A DNA stretch of 37,765 nucleotides. It comes from UBA288 sp050178135. GTDB lineage: Archaea > Halobacteriota > Methanomicrobia > Methanomicrobiales > Methanospirillaceae. The stretch spans positions 1-37,765 of the forward strand of contig JBFXGJ010000018.1 of the NCBI GenBank assembly GCA_050178135.1, given 5' to 3'. Shown here piece by piece: positions 29,902 through 35,764 of the stretch. Under the pieces are notes generated by a model. It worked only from the letters and a program-made list of their open reading frames with translations. It ran no database searches and was not told where the DNA came from. Both the position numbers and the translations under genes were made by a program. Position 1 is the first letter of the stretch. Each line of letters starts with the position of its first letter.

Positions 29902-29922
29902 TTCGATCAAGGATTAATCGAA
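29902..29922 (+). ncRNA. candidate 5'-leader stem-loop with CAAGGATTA loop (copy 2)
   Basis: TTCGAT (29902-29907) and ATCGAA (29917-29922) form a perfect 6-bp stem around CAAGGATTA, the same 9-nt loop as at 20318-20338 but with different stem bases. The stem begins 109 nt before the ATG at 30011, the same distance as copy 1. A second small hairpin, GCGAC-ATGA-GTCGC, follows at 29946-29959. It could be an RNA element or a DNA site; see findings. Confidence 0.4.
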
Positions 29923-30010
29923 ACGGTGTGATAGGGCCGGGACCGGCGACATGAGTCGCGCGTGGGGTGTGATGAGTAAGCATGTGTCCTGGTGAACGCC
30001 GGTGAATCCG

Positions 30011-30340
30011 ATGAAGGAACGAGATCAGGGAATGGACCGGCGGGTCCGGGAGTTCGTCTCCCTCTCGCCGGACGGGCGCATCTGGGGAGAGATCATCACC
30101 GAACCGCTGCTCACCGTCGCGCAGGTGGCCGCGACCCTGCAGATCCGGGAGAAACTTGTCCGGAACCATATCAAGGAGAAGAGGCTGAAGGCCGTCAAGA
30201 TCGGGAAGTACTGGCGGATCAAGCCCGAGGACCTTCATGCCTTCATCGAGGCGAACTCTTCCATTCGCTCCGAGCCCCATCCCCATCTCGCCGATGTCAC
30301 GGAGATGGACTCCAGGATTCCCGGCTCCGACGCTTATTAA
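30011..30340 (+). CDS. excisionase-family helix-turn-helix DNA-binding protein
   Basis: A 109-residue protein (ATG 30011; a GTG at 30002 is possible but GGTGA at 30001-30005 is well placed as Shine-Dalgarno for 30011). Residues about 32-80 match the excisionase/MerR-type winged helix-turn-helix: EPLLTVAQVAATLQIREKLV, NHIKEKRLKAVKIGKYWRIK, PEDLHAFIE. Such domains bind DNA in transcription control or recombination; no integrase, transposase or phage gene is nearby, so regulation is the likely role. The C-terminal ~28 residues are unstructured and His/Glu-rich. It is a single-gene unit with a long (~110 nt) leader and T-rich terminators after it. Target unknown; autoregulation through the upstream inverted repeat is possible. 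Confidence 0.85.
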   Translation: MKERDQGMDRRVREFVSLSPDGRIWGEIITEPLLTVAQVAATLQIREKLVRNHIKEKRLKAVKIGKYWRIKPEDLHAFIEANSSIRSEPHPHLADVTEMDSRIPGSDAY

Positions 30341-30357
30341 AGGCGTCCCGGGCAGGG

Positions 30358-30365
30358 AAAAAAAA
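30358..30365 (-). terminator. U-run terminator of the mevalonate-branch operon
   Basis: Eight A on the plus strand, read as eight U by the minus-strand transcript, about 50 nt past the DUF35 stop and after a GC-rich stretch with GGGCCC. A good archaeal terminator. Confidence 0.55.
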
Positions 30366-30393
30366 GCGGGCCCATTGGACCCATAGAACCGTC

Positions 30394-30399
30394 TTTTTT
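30394..30399 (+). terminator. U-run terminator of the helix-turn-helix gene
   Basis: Six T after CCATAGAACCGTC, about 53 nt past the stop at 30340. It terminates plus-strand transcription before the convergent DUF35 gene. Confidence 0.5.
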
Positions 30400-30415
30400 G
30401 ATCGAATTCTCACTC

Positions 30416-30826
30416 TCAGGTATCGGGATAGGGGACGTCCGGGACGAACTTCGTCCCGTAGTAGATCACACCCGACTCCCCCTCGGTGCCGATCCGCCGG
30501 AAGACCGACCGGACGCGCATCCCGATGCAGGCTTCGGCAACGTCCTCCAGGACCACCTGGCCGGTCACCCTCGGGCCCTCGTCGAGCCGGATGATCGCCA
30601 GGACGAACGGCGTCTGCTGTGTGAAGGCGTCCGATGCTGACCGGATCACCGTGTAGGTGACGACCTCGCCCCTACCCTGGAACCGGAACGGCACGGTCTC
30701 GCCGGCTCGCCGGCAGTCCGGGCAGAACGACCGGGGCGGGTAGAAGGTGCGACTGCACGAGGTGCACTGGGTGCCCTCGAGGTTGTAACGCTGCGGAATC
30801 TTCCGCCAGAAACGCGGTACCGACAT
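30416..30826 (-). CDS. DUF35 / Zn-ribbon OB-fold acyl-CoA-binding protein
   Basis: A 136-residue protein with an N-terminal zinc ribbon (CTSC at ~22-25, CPDC at ~36-39) followed by an OB-fold (AGETVPFRFQGRGEVVTYTV, then VTGQVVLEDV). In archaea this protein bridges acetoacetyl-CoA thiolase and HMG-CoA synthase in one complex that shares a CoA site and passes acetoacetyl-CoA directly, as shown structurally for a methanogen. The ATG at 30826 (MSVPRFWRKIPQRYNLEG) is used; the frame is open far upstream but those codons lie inside the thiolase gene. It starts 2 bp after the thiolase stop. Identity is secure from domain order and operon. Confidence 0.93.
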   Translation of the reverse strand: MSVPRFWRKIPQRYNLEGTQCTSCSRTFYPPRSFCPDCRRAGETVPFRFQGRGEVVTYTVIRSASDAFTQQTPFVLAIIRLDEGPRVTGQVVLEDVAEACIGMRVRSVFRRIGTEGESGVIYYGTKFVPDVPYPDT

Positions 30827-30828
30827 GA

Positions 30829-31995
30829 TCAGGCCCTCCCGAGGATATGGACGGCGACCGAGGCGCCGGTGCCGCCGACGTTGTGGGTCATCCCGATCTC
30901 GGCGCCCTCGACCTGCCTCTTGCCGGCGTCGCCGCGGAGCTGCTGGACGACCTCGCAGACCTGCTTGATCCCGGTCGCCCCGACCGGGTGACCACAGGCC
31001 TTCAGGCCTCCGGAGGTGTTCACCGGTATCCGACCGCCGAGCGCGGTCTCGCCCTCCTCGGTCAGCCGGCCGGCCTCGCCCTTGCGGCAGAACCCGAGGT
31101 CCTCGATCGCACAGATCTCGGCGATCGTGAAGCAGTCGTGCACCTCGACCAGGTCGATATCGGACGGGGCAAGGCGGGCCATCTCGAACGCACGTCGCCC
31201 CGCTGCAACGGTCGCGTCCAGGGTCGAGATGTCGCGCCGGTCGTGCAGGGCGATCGTGTCGGAGGCCTGGGCGGTCGCCAGCACCCGCACGGGTGCGTCG
31301 GTGAACTCCCGCGCCCGCTCGAGCGGGGCGAGGATCACCGCGGCCGCTCCGTCCGTTATCGGCGAGCAGTCGAAGAGCCGGAGCGGATCGGCGACGAGCG
31401 AGGAGCGGAGCACGGTATCGACCGTGATCTCGCTCTTGAACTGCGCGATCGGGTTGCGGGCCCCGTTGTAGTGGTTCTTGACCGCGACCTGGGCGAGCTG
31501 CTCGCGGGAGAGGGCGTAGCGGTGCATGTAATCGGTCGCGATCATCGCGTAGAGCCCGGGGAAGGTGGCACCGACGAACCCCTCCCACTCGCGGTCTGCG
31601 GCCGCGGCGAGGGCGTCGACCGAGGTCGAGGTCTCGACGTCGGTCATCTTCTCGACCCCTGCCGCGACGACGATCTCCTCGAGGCCCGAGGCGACCGCGA
31701 TCATCCCCTGCCGGAAGGCGAGCGAGCCCGAGCAGCAGGCCGACTCAACGCGGGTTGACGGTACGTGGCGCGAAGCCATCCCCGAGTAGTCGGCGATCAG
31801 TGCGCCGATGTGCTCCTGCTCGACGAACCGCCCGGCGGACATGTTGCCGACGTAGAGCGCGTCGATCTTCTCTCCCGAGAGGTTTGCGTCCTCGAGCGCG
31901 AGCGCTCCCGCCTCGAGGAAGAGTTCGCGGAACGAGGTCCCCCATTTCTCCCCGAAGGGCGTGCATCCAATTCCGATTACGGCAACGTCTCTCAT
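30829..31995 (-). CDS. acetyl-CoA C-acetyltransferase (thiolase), mevalonate pathway
   Basis: A 388-residue archaeal thiolase making acetoacetyl-CoA from two acetyl-CoA. The nucleophilic cysteine is in STRVESACCSGSLAFRQG (~residues 84-101). The C-terminal catalytic His/Cys region reads SGGLKACGHPVGATG, and HDCFTIAE carries the conserved His-Asp. The fold class is the SCP-x/archaeal type that works in a complex with HMG-CoA synthase and DUF35, which flank it here. The ATG at 31995 overlaps the HMG-CoA synthase TGA by one base (TGATG); a GTG one codon earlier is possible. Product feeds isoprenoid lipid synthesis. Confidence 0.95.
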   Translation of the reverse strand: MRDVAVIGIGCTPFGEKWGTSFRELFLEAGALALEDANLSGEKIDALYVGNMSAGRFVEQEHIGALIADYSGMASRHVPSTRVESACCSGSLAFRQGMIAVASGLEEIVVAAGVEKMTDVETSTSVDALAAAADREWEGFVGATFPGLYAMIATDYMHRYALSREQLAQVAVKNHYNGARNPIAQFKSEITVDTVLRSSLVADPLRLFDCSPITDGAAAVILAPLERAREFTDAPVRVLATAQASDTIALHDRRDISTLDATVAAGRRAFEMARLAPSDIDLVEVHDCFTIAEICAIEDLGFCRKGEAGRLTEEGETALGGRIPVNTSGGLKACGHPVGATGIKQVCEVVQQLRGDAGKRQVEGAEIGMTHNVGGTGASVAVHILGRA

Positions 31996-33044
31996 CACTG
32001 CATCACGATCTTTCCCTTGTGTCTGGCGTACAATGCGTAGTCGACGTAGATCGGGTTCGCCAGGAGCTGGCGGACCGTCGGCGCATCGTTTCTCCGGAAC
32101 GCCTCCGACTCGATCGCGTCGGTCACTTCGATGTCGAAGGAGTCCGAGCCGGCCCCCGAGCCGAACGAGGTGACGAAGATTCGGTCGCCGGGTTTGGCGA
32201 TGTCGAGCGTCGCGGCGAGCCCGACCATCGAGGCCCCCGAGTAGGTGTTGCCGAGGGTCGGGACGACGAGCCCGGGCCGGATCTGTTCGGGTGTAAACCC
32301 GAGCGTCTTCGCGACCCGCTGCGGGAACTTCGCGTTCGGCTGGTGGAAGACCGCGTACTCGTAGTCCTTCGGGCTCTTGCCCGTCTGTTCGAACATCAGC
32401 TTCGCGGCCCCCTGGACGTGTTTGAAGTACCCGGGGTCACCCGTGAAACGTCCTCCGTGGCGCGGGTAGTTCTGCCCCTCGCGCCGCCAGAAGTCAGGGG
32501 TGTCGGTCGTGAACGAGACCGTGCGGTGGATCGTCGCGATCGGGTCGTCCGCCCCGATGAGGAATGCTGCGCCCCCCGCCGCCGCCGTGTACTCGAGCGC
32601 ATCCGAGGGCGCGCCCTGGGCGACGTCCGCCCCGATAGCGAGCCCGTAGGGGACCATGCCTGCGCCGACGAGGCCCATGCAGGCCTGGATGCCGGCGGTG
32701 CCCGCCTTGCAGGCGAACTCGTAATCGGCGGCAGTCATGACCGGTGTGGCGCCGATCGCCTCGCCGACCGTGCAGGCAGTCGGCTTGACCGCGTAGGGGT
32801 GCGACTCGGAACCGACGTAGACCGCCCCGATCTTCTCGGGGTCTACGGTCCGGCGGGCGAGTGCAAAGCGAGCGGCCTCAACCGCGATCGTCGCGGTGTC
32901 TTCATCGAGGTCTGGGAGCGACTTCTCGCGGACGCCGAGGCCACCCGTGATGTCCTGTGCGTTGTCGCCCCAGACCCGGGCGATCTCCTCGAGCTTGATC
33001 CGGTAACGGGGGATGTAGGCCCCGTAGGTGATGATGCCTGTCAT
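31995..33044 (-). CDS. hydroxymethylglutaryl-CoA synthase
   Basis: A 349-residue HMG-CoA synthase, which condenses acetyl-CoA with acetoacetyl-CoA for the mevalonate pathway to archaeal lipids. Catalytic residues are visible: Glu80 in YVGSESHPYAVKPT, Cys112 in YEFACKAGTAGIQ and His234 in AVFHQPNAKFP; the NTYSGASMVGL loop is also typical. I use the ATG at 33044 (MTGIITYGAYIPRYRIKLEE, the family start); an upstream in-frame start at 33113 adds 23 unconserved residues. It follows the regulator gene by 72 bp without an obvious promoter between, so the two are probably co-transcribed. Confidence 0.96.
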   Translation of the reverse strand: MTGIITYGAYIPRYRIKLEEIARVWGDNAQDITGGLGVREKSLPDLDEDTATIAVEAARFALARRTVDPEKIGAVYVGSESHPYAVKPTACTVGEAIGATPVMTAADYEFACKAGTAGIQACMGLVGAGMVPYGLAIGADVAQGAPSDALEYTAAAGGAAFLIGADDPIATIHRTVSFTTDTPDFWRREGQNYPRHGGRFTGDPGYFKHVQGAAKLMFEQTGKSPKDYEYAVFHQPNAKFPQRVAKTLGFTPEQIRPGLVVPTLGNTYSGASMVGLAATLDIAKPGDRIFVTSFGSGAGSDSFDIEVTDAIESEAFRRNDAPTVRQLLANPIYVDYALYARHKGKIVMQ

Positions 33045-33116
33045 GCAGTCCTCTGGTGCCCGGACCGTGCCGGGGCTTTGTCTGCCTCTCTCATGGAGTC
33101 GGATGCGTACCACCTC

Positions 33117-33827
33117 TCACCACTCGGTCGCGCGCAGGGTGGCGACGAGAGGGTCGAGTGCGGTCTGTGTGGTCAGCAGGGTGATCCGGTCCCGCTCGGC
33201 GAGCCGGGTCACGATCGGGTGGACGTCCCCGGGCGTGATCCCCTGGAGGACCACGCACCGCGGCTTGAAGGGCGTCACCCGGATCGCGACCATGGGCGAC
33301 TTGCCGTTCGAGACCCCGGCGAAGATCAGGGCACGCTCGGTCGACCAGCCGTAGATCCGGTTGAACTCGTCGGACGAGAGCTGCAGGATCGCGTTCAGGC
33401 TGTTGACGACCGTGTACCCGAAGAGTGACTGGTCCATCGAACCGGTCATCGGCTCGGCATCGATCAGCTCGGCGAAACGCCGGAGCGAGACCGACGCCTC
33501 GAACTCGTGGATGTCGTGAATGACCTCGTCGTCGAGTTCGGCGAAGAGCATCCGGCCGAACCGCTCGATGTGCCGTCCCCCATGCCGTTCGTCCATCGAG
33601 AGGATCGTATCCACGATCTTCCCGACGACGGCGGTCCCTGGGCTCTTTCGCCGGCCGCTCTCGTAGTCCGAGATGACTGAAGGGGAGACGTCGAGCGCTT
33701 CAGCGAGGTCGCTCTGCGGGATCTCGAAACTGAGCCGCCACTTCTTCAGGGCCTTGCCGGGTGAATCCGACAGCGTAATCTCGCCAGCCATCTTCTCGGC
33801 CAACCGATGACGCAGTCCGGACTTCAT
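33117..33827 (-). CDS. HTH transcriptional regulator of the HMG-CoA synthase operon (COG1709-like)
   Basis: A 236-residue regulator. Residues about 24-70 form a Cro/C1-type helix-turn-helix (LKKWRLSFEIPQSDLAEALD, then VSPSVISDYESGRRKSPGTA). The C-terminal ~130 residues (FGYTVVNSLNAILQLSSDEF, then GVSNGKSPMVAIRVTPFKPR) form an alpha/beta ligand domain common to an archaeal regulator family found next to HMG-CoA synthase. I infer that it senses a metabolite and controls the mevalonate-branch operon it heads. The ATG at 33827 is 29 nt from a TATA-like GTTAAATAATTAAC, so its mRNA is likely leaderless. An inverted repeat (33868-33885) sits just upstream of that box. Confidence 0.88.
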   Translation of the reverse strand: MKSGLRHRLAEKMAGEITLSDSPGKALKKWRLSFEIPQSDLAEALDVSPSVISDYESGRRKSPGTAVVGKIVDTILSMDERHGGRHIERFGRMLFAELDDEVIHDIHEFEASVSLRRFAELIDAEPMTGSMDQSLFGYTVVNSLNAILQLSSDEFNRIYGWSTERALIFAGVSNGKSPMVAIRVTPFKPRCVVLQGITPGDVHPIVTRLAERDRITLLTTQTALDPLVATLRATEW

Positions 33828-33849
33828 ACTGTTAAGGTCTGCCGGAGTG

Positions 33850-33885
33850 GTTAAATAATTAACGAAGGTGAATTCGACAGTTCAC
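33850..33885 (-). promoter_or_regulatory. promoter and candidate operator of regulator-HMGS operon
   Basis: GTTAAATAATTAAC (33850-33863) is an AT-rich box, itself an inverted repeat (GTTAA/TTAAC), centred 29 nt before the regulator ATG. GTGAA (33868-33872) and TTCAC (33881-33885) form a second inverted repeat directly upstream of it in the transcription direction. The arrangement suits autoregulation or activation. Confidence 0.5.
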
Positions 33886-33957
33886 GAAGTGCTCCCTACC
33901 CTCCGGGAGTCCCGCACCTCATCCGTTCGAGGGGCGTGTATCCGTCCAGTCATAACC

Positions 33958-33965
33958 CATAAATA
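33958..33965 (+). promoter_or_regulatory. TATA-like box of ribK
   Basis: CCCATAAATAGC carries a TATA-like core centred 28 nt before the GTG at 33990, with no Shine-Dalgarno sequence. It supports a leaderless ribK mRNA and the GTG start rather than the TTG at 33981. Confidence 0.5.
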
Positions 33966-33989
33966 GCAAGCATCTCAAATTTGGTATCT

Positions 33990-34679
33990 GTGACGATCGA
34001 GGCGGGAGACCTGGCGTGCTTAAAGGCGATCGCGCTCCTGGGCGGATGCCGTGGGCCGGTACACGTCTCGAGCCAGTCACTCGCCGTTGCCCTCGGGACG
34101 AGCCCCCAGACCGCCGCACGCCGGCTCAAGTCGCTCGAGTCGGCCCTGTTCGTGACCCGTTCCGTCCGTCCGGCCGGACAGTATGTCGCGATCACTCGCG
34201 CCGGTGAAGAGGTCCTGCACCGGGAGTACTCCGATTACTGCCGCCTCTTCGGCCGCGCGTCCGCCGGGTTCGTTCTGACTGGCCATGTCGTGAGCGGCGT
34301 GGGCGAGGGACGGTATTACATGGCGCTCCCCCCCTACCGGGAGCAGTTTGCCGCCGTCCTCGGCGAGGACCCCTTCCCCGGGACGCTGAACATCCGGCTC
34401 GACGGGGCCAGCCTGCCGGTGAGAAAACGGCTCGACGCCCTCGACTGGGTCCCGATCCGCGGTTTCGTGGCAGAGGACCGCACCTTTGGCGACGCACGGG
34501 CCCTCCCCTGTCTGATCGACAGGTACCGGTGCGCGATCGTGGTGCCGGGACGGACCCACTACCCGGAGGACATCATCGAGCTGATCGCCGGAGTTCCGCT
34601 CCGCGAGAGGCTCGCCCTCTCGGATATGGACCGTCTCGCGGTCGAGGTGCCGGAGAGAGATGAGGTGGATCATGATTGA
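33990..34679 (+). CDS. ribK: CTP-dependent riboflavin kinase with N-terminal winged helix
   Basis: This archaeal enzyme phosphorylates riboflavin to FMN with CTP. The product is 229 residues from the GTG. About 1-85 form a MarR-like winged helix (VHVSSQSLAVALGTSPQTAA, then LFVTRSVRPAGQYVAITRAG), and about 90-225 are the RibK beta-barrel with GEGRYYMALPPY and PFPGTLNIRLD, the flavin/CDP site. The fusion is known in euryarchaea and suggests a protein that both makes FMN and regulates transcription. A TTG at 33981 would add three residues. The 3' end overlaps ribB by 8 bp, so the two flavin genes are coupled. Confidence 0.93.
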   Translation: MTIEAGDLACLKAIALLGGCRGPVHVSSQSLAVALGTSPQTAARRLKSLESALFVTRSVRPAGQYVAITRAGEEVLHREYSDYCRLFGRASAGFVLTGHVVSGVGEGRYYMALPPYREQFAAVLGEDPFPGTLNIRLDGASLPVRKRLDALDWVPIRGFVAEDRTFGDARALPCLIDRYRCAIVVPGRTHYPEDIIELIAGVPLRERLALSDMDRLAVEVPERDEVDHD

Positions 34680-35373
34680 CCAGGCGCTCAACGCGCTGCG
34701 GGATGGGCGTTTCATCCTGCTCTACGACTTCGATAACCGTGAACGGGAGACCGACTTTGCCATCCGCGCCGACGCGGTGACACCGGCGCACATCCGGCAG
34801 ATGCGCCGGGACGGCGGCGGCCTGATCTGCTGCGCCGTTGCGCACGAGGCGGCCGAGCATATCGGCCTGCCCTTCGCGCACGACGTCCTCGAGGCGGCCC
34901 GCGTCGGCGTCAAGGACCACGTGATCCCCTACGACAGAAAGAACCGCTCCTCGTTCTCGCTCTGGGTGAACCACGCATCGACCTTCACGGGGATCACCGA
35001 CAACGACCGGGCGACCACGATCAACGCAGTCGCCGGCCAGGTGCAGCGGGCGCTTGCGGGCGAGGAGACCCGGTTCTTCGACGAGTTCCGGGTGCCAGGG
35101 CACGTCGCCCTCCTCCGCGGGGCCGAGGGCCTCCTCTCCCGGCGGTGCGGCCAGACCGAGCTCTCGCTCGTGCTTGCCGCGATGGCCGGCATCACCCCCG
35201 CGATTGTGGTCTGCGAGATGCTCGACAACGAGACCGGGCTGGCCCTCGAGAAGGCGGACGCCGAGGCCTACGGCGAGGCGCACGCCATCCCGTTCCTGGA
35301 GGGGCGCGAGGTCGCGGCCCGGTGGCGCGACTCCGCCGCCTGCTCCGGTCTCGCCTCGCCGGCCGCGCGTTGA
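34672..35373 (+). CDS. ribB: 3,4-dihydroxy-2-butanone-4-phosphate synthase
   Basis: RibB converts ribulose 5-phosphate to the four-carbon precursor of riboflavin, releasing formate. The 233-residue protein shows the acidic metal loop DFDNRERETDFAI (~residues 20-32), HEAAEHIGLP, the VNHASTFTGITDNDRATTI block and the C-terminal RRCGQTELSLVLAAMAGI. In the last motif bacterial enzymes read G-H-T-E, with a metal-binding His; here the codon is CAG, giving Gln. Whether this is normal for the archaeal branch needs comparison. The ATG at 34672 follows GAGGTGG as Shine-Dalgarno and overlaps ribK; an upstream in-frame start at 34660 is less likely. Flavin genes together suit the heavy F420/flavin use of methanogens. 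Confidence 0.93.
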   Translation: MIDQALNALRDGRFILLYDFDNRERETDFAIRADAVTPAHIRQMRRDGGGLICCAVAHEAAEHIGLPFAHDVLEAARVGVKDHVIPYDRKNRSSFSLWVNHASTFTGITDNDRATTINAVAGQVQRALAGEETRFFDEFRVPGHVALLRGAEGLLSRRCGQTELSLVLAAMAGITPAIVVCEMLDNETGLALEKADAEAYGEAHAIPFLEGREVAARWRDSAACSGLASPAAR

Positions 35374-35382
35374 TCGACGGTG

Positions 35383-35652
35383 ATGGATCACTCTCCCATG
35401 GTCACCGACCCTGATCCATCGCACCGCTGGCGGGCCGCGGAGGCCCTCGGGCGTCACAAGGACCCGGGGGCGGTTGCAACCCTTATCGCGCTTCTTGCCG
35501 ACGACGATTGGCGTGTCCGGGCGAAGGCGATCTGGGCTCTCGGCGAGATCGGTGACCCGGCAGCCCTCCCGCATCTGCGCCGCCTGTACCCTTCGGAGTC
35601 GGAGAGCAACCAGGACCTGATCCGGTCCGCGGTCGCCCGGATTCGCCGGTGA
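35383..35652 (+). CDS. small HEAT-repeat protein
   Basis: An 89-residue protein of two to three HEAT-like (PBS lyase type) helical repeats: HRWRAAEALGRHKDPGAVAT, LIALLADDDWRVRAKAIWAL and GEIGDPAALPHLRRLYPSES. Such short repeats serve as protein-interaction scaffolds. The start is uncertain: GTG 35380, ATG 35383 and ATG 35398 are in frame, 7-25 bp after ribB. It is probably co-transcribed with ribK-ribB and the downstream kinase. Partner unknown. Confidence 0.82.
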   Translation: MDHSPMVTDPDPSHRWRAAEALGRHKDPGAVATLIALLADDDWRVRAKAIWALGEIGDPAALPHLRRLYPSESESNQDLIRSAVARIRR

Positions 35653-35659
35653 GGCTGCC

Positions 35660-35764
35660 ATGACCAATCCCTTCTTGCCCTCCGGTGACGACCCCATTGA
35701 ACATGACCTCTCCTGGCGGTCCTGGGTGGTGAACGAGGACGATGGGGCAACTCAACCTCCGTGA
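35660..35764 (+). CDS. possible 34-residue peptide
   Basis: An ATG at 35660 follows the strong ribosome site GGTGAGG (35649-35655, overlapping the HEAT gene stop) and opens a 34-codon frame (MTNPFLPSGDDPIEHDLSWR, then an acidic end) that overlaps the kinase start by 23 bp. It is acidic, has two tryptophans, and has no family I recognise. It may be a real small protein, or a leader frame that brings ribosomes to the kinase start. Confidence 0.4.
   Translation: MTNPFLPSGDDPIEHDLSWRSWVVNEDDGATQPP

Noticed and set aside
30011..30340. Excisionase-like gene as a sign of an integrated element
   Set aside because: No integrase, attachment repeats, transposase or change in base composition around it; this winged-helix family is also used for ordinary regulation.
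31755..33428. 557-codon plus-strand frame opposite HMG-CoA synthase and its regulator
   Set aside because: Same cause; the minus-strand genes are certain by catalytic residues and operon order.
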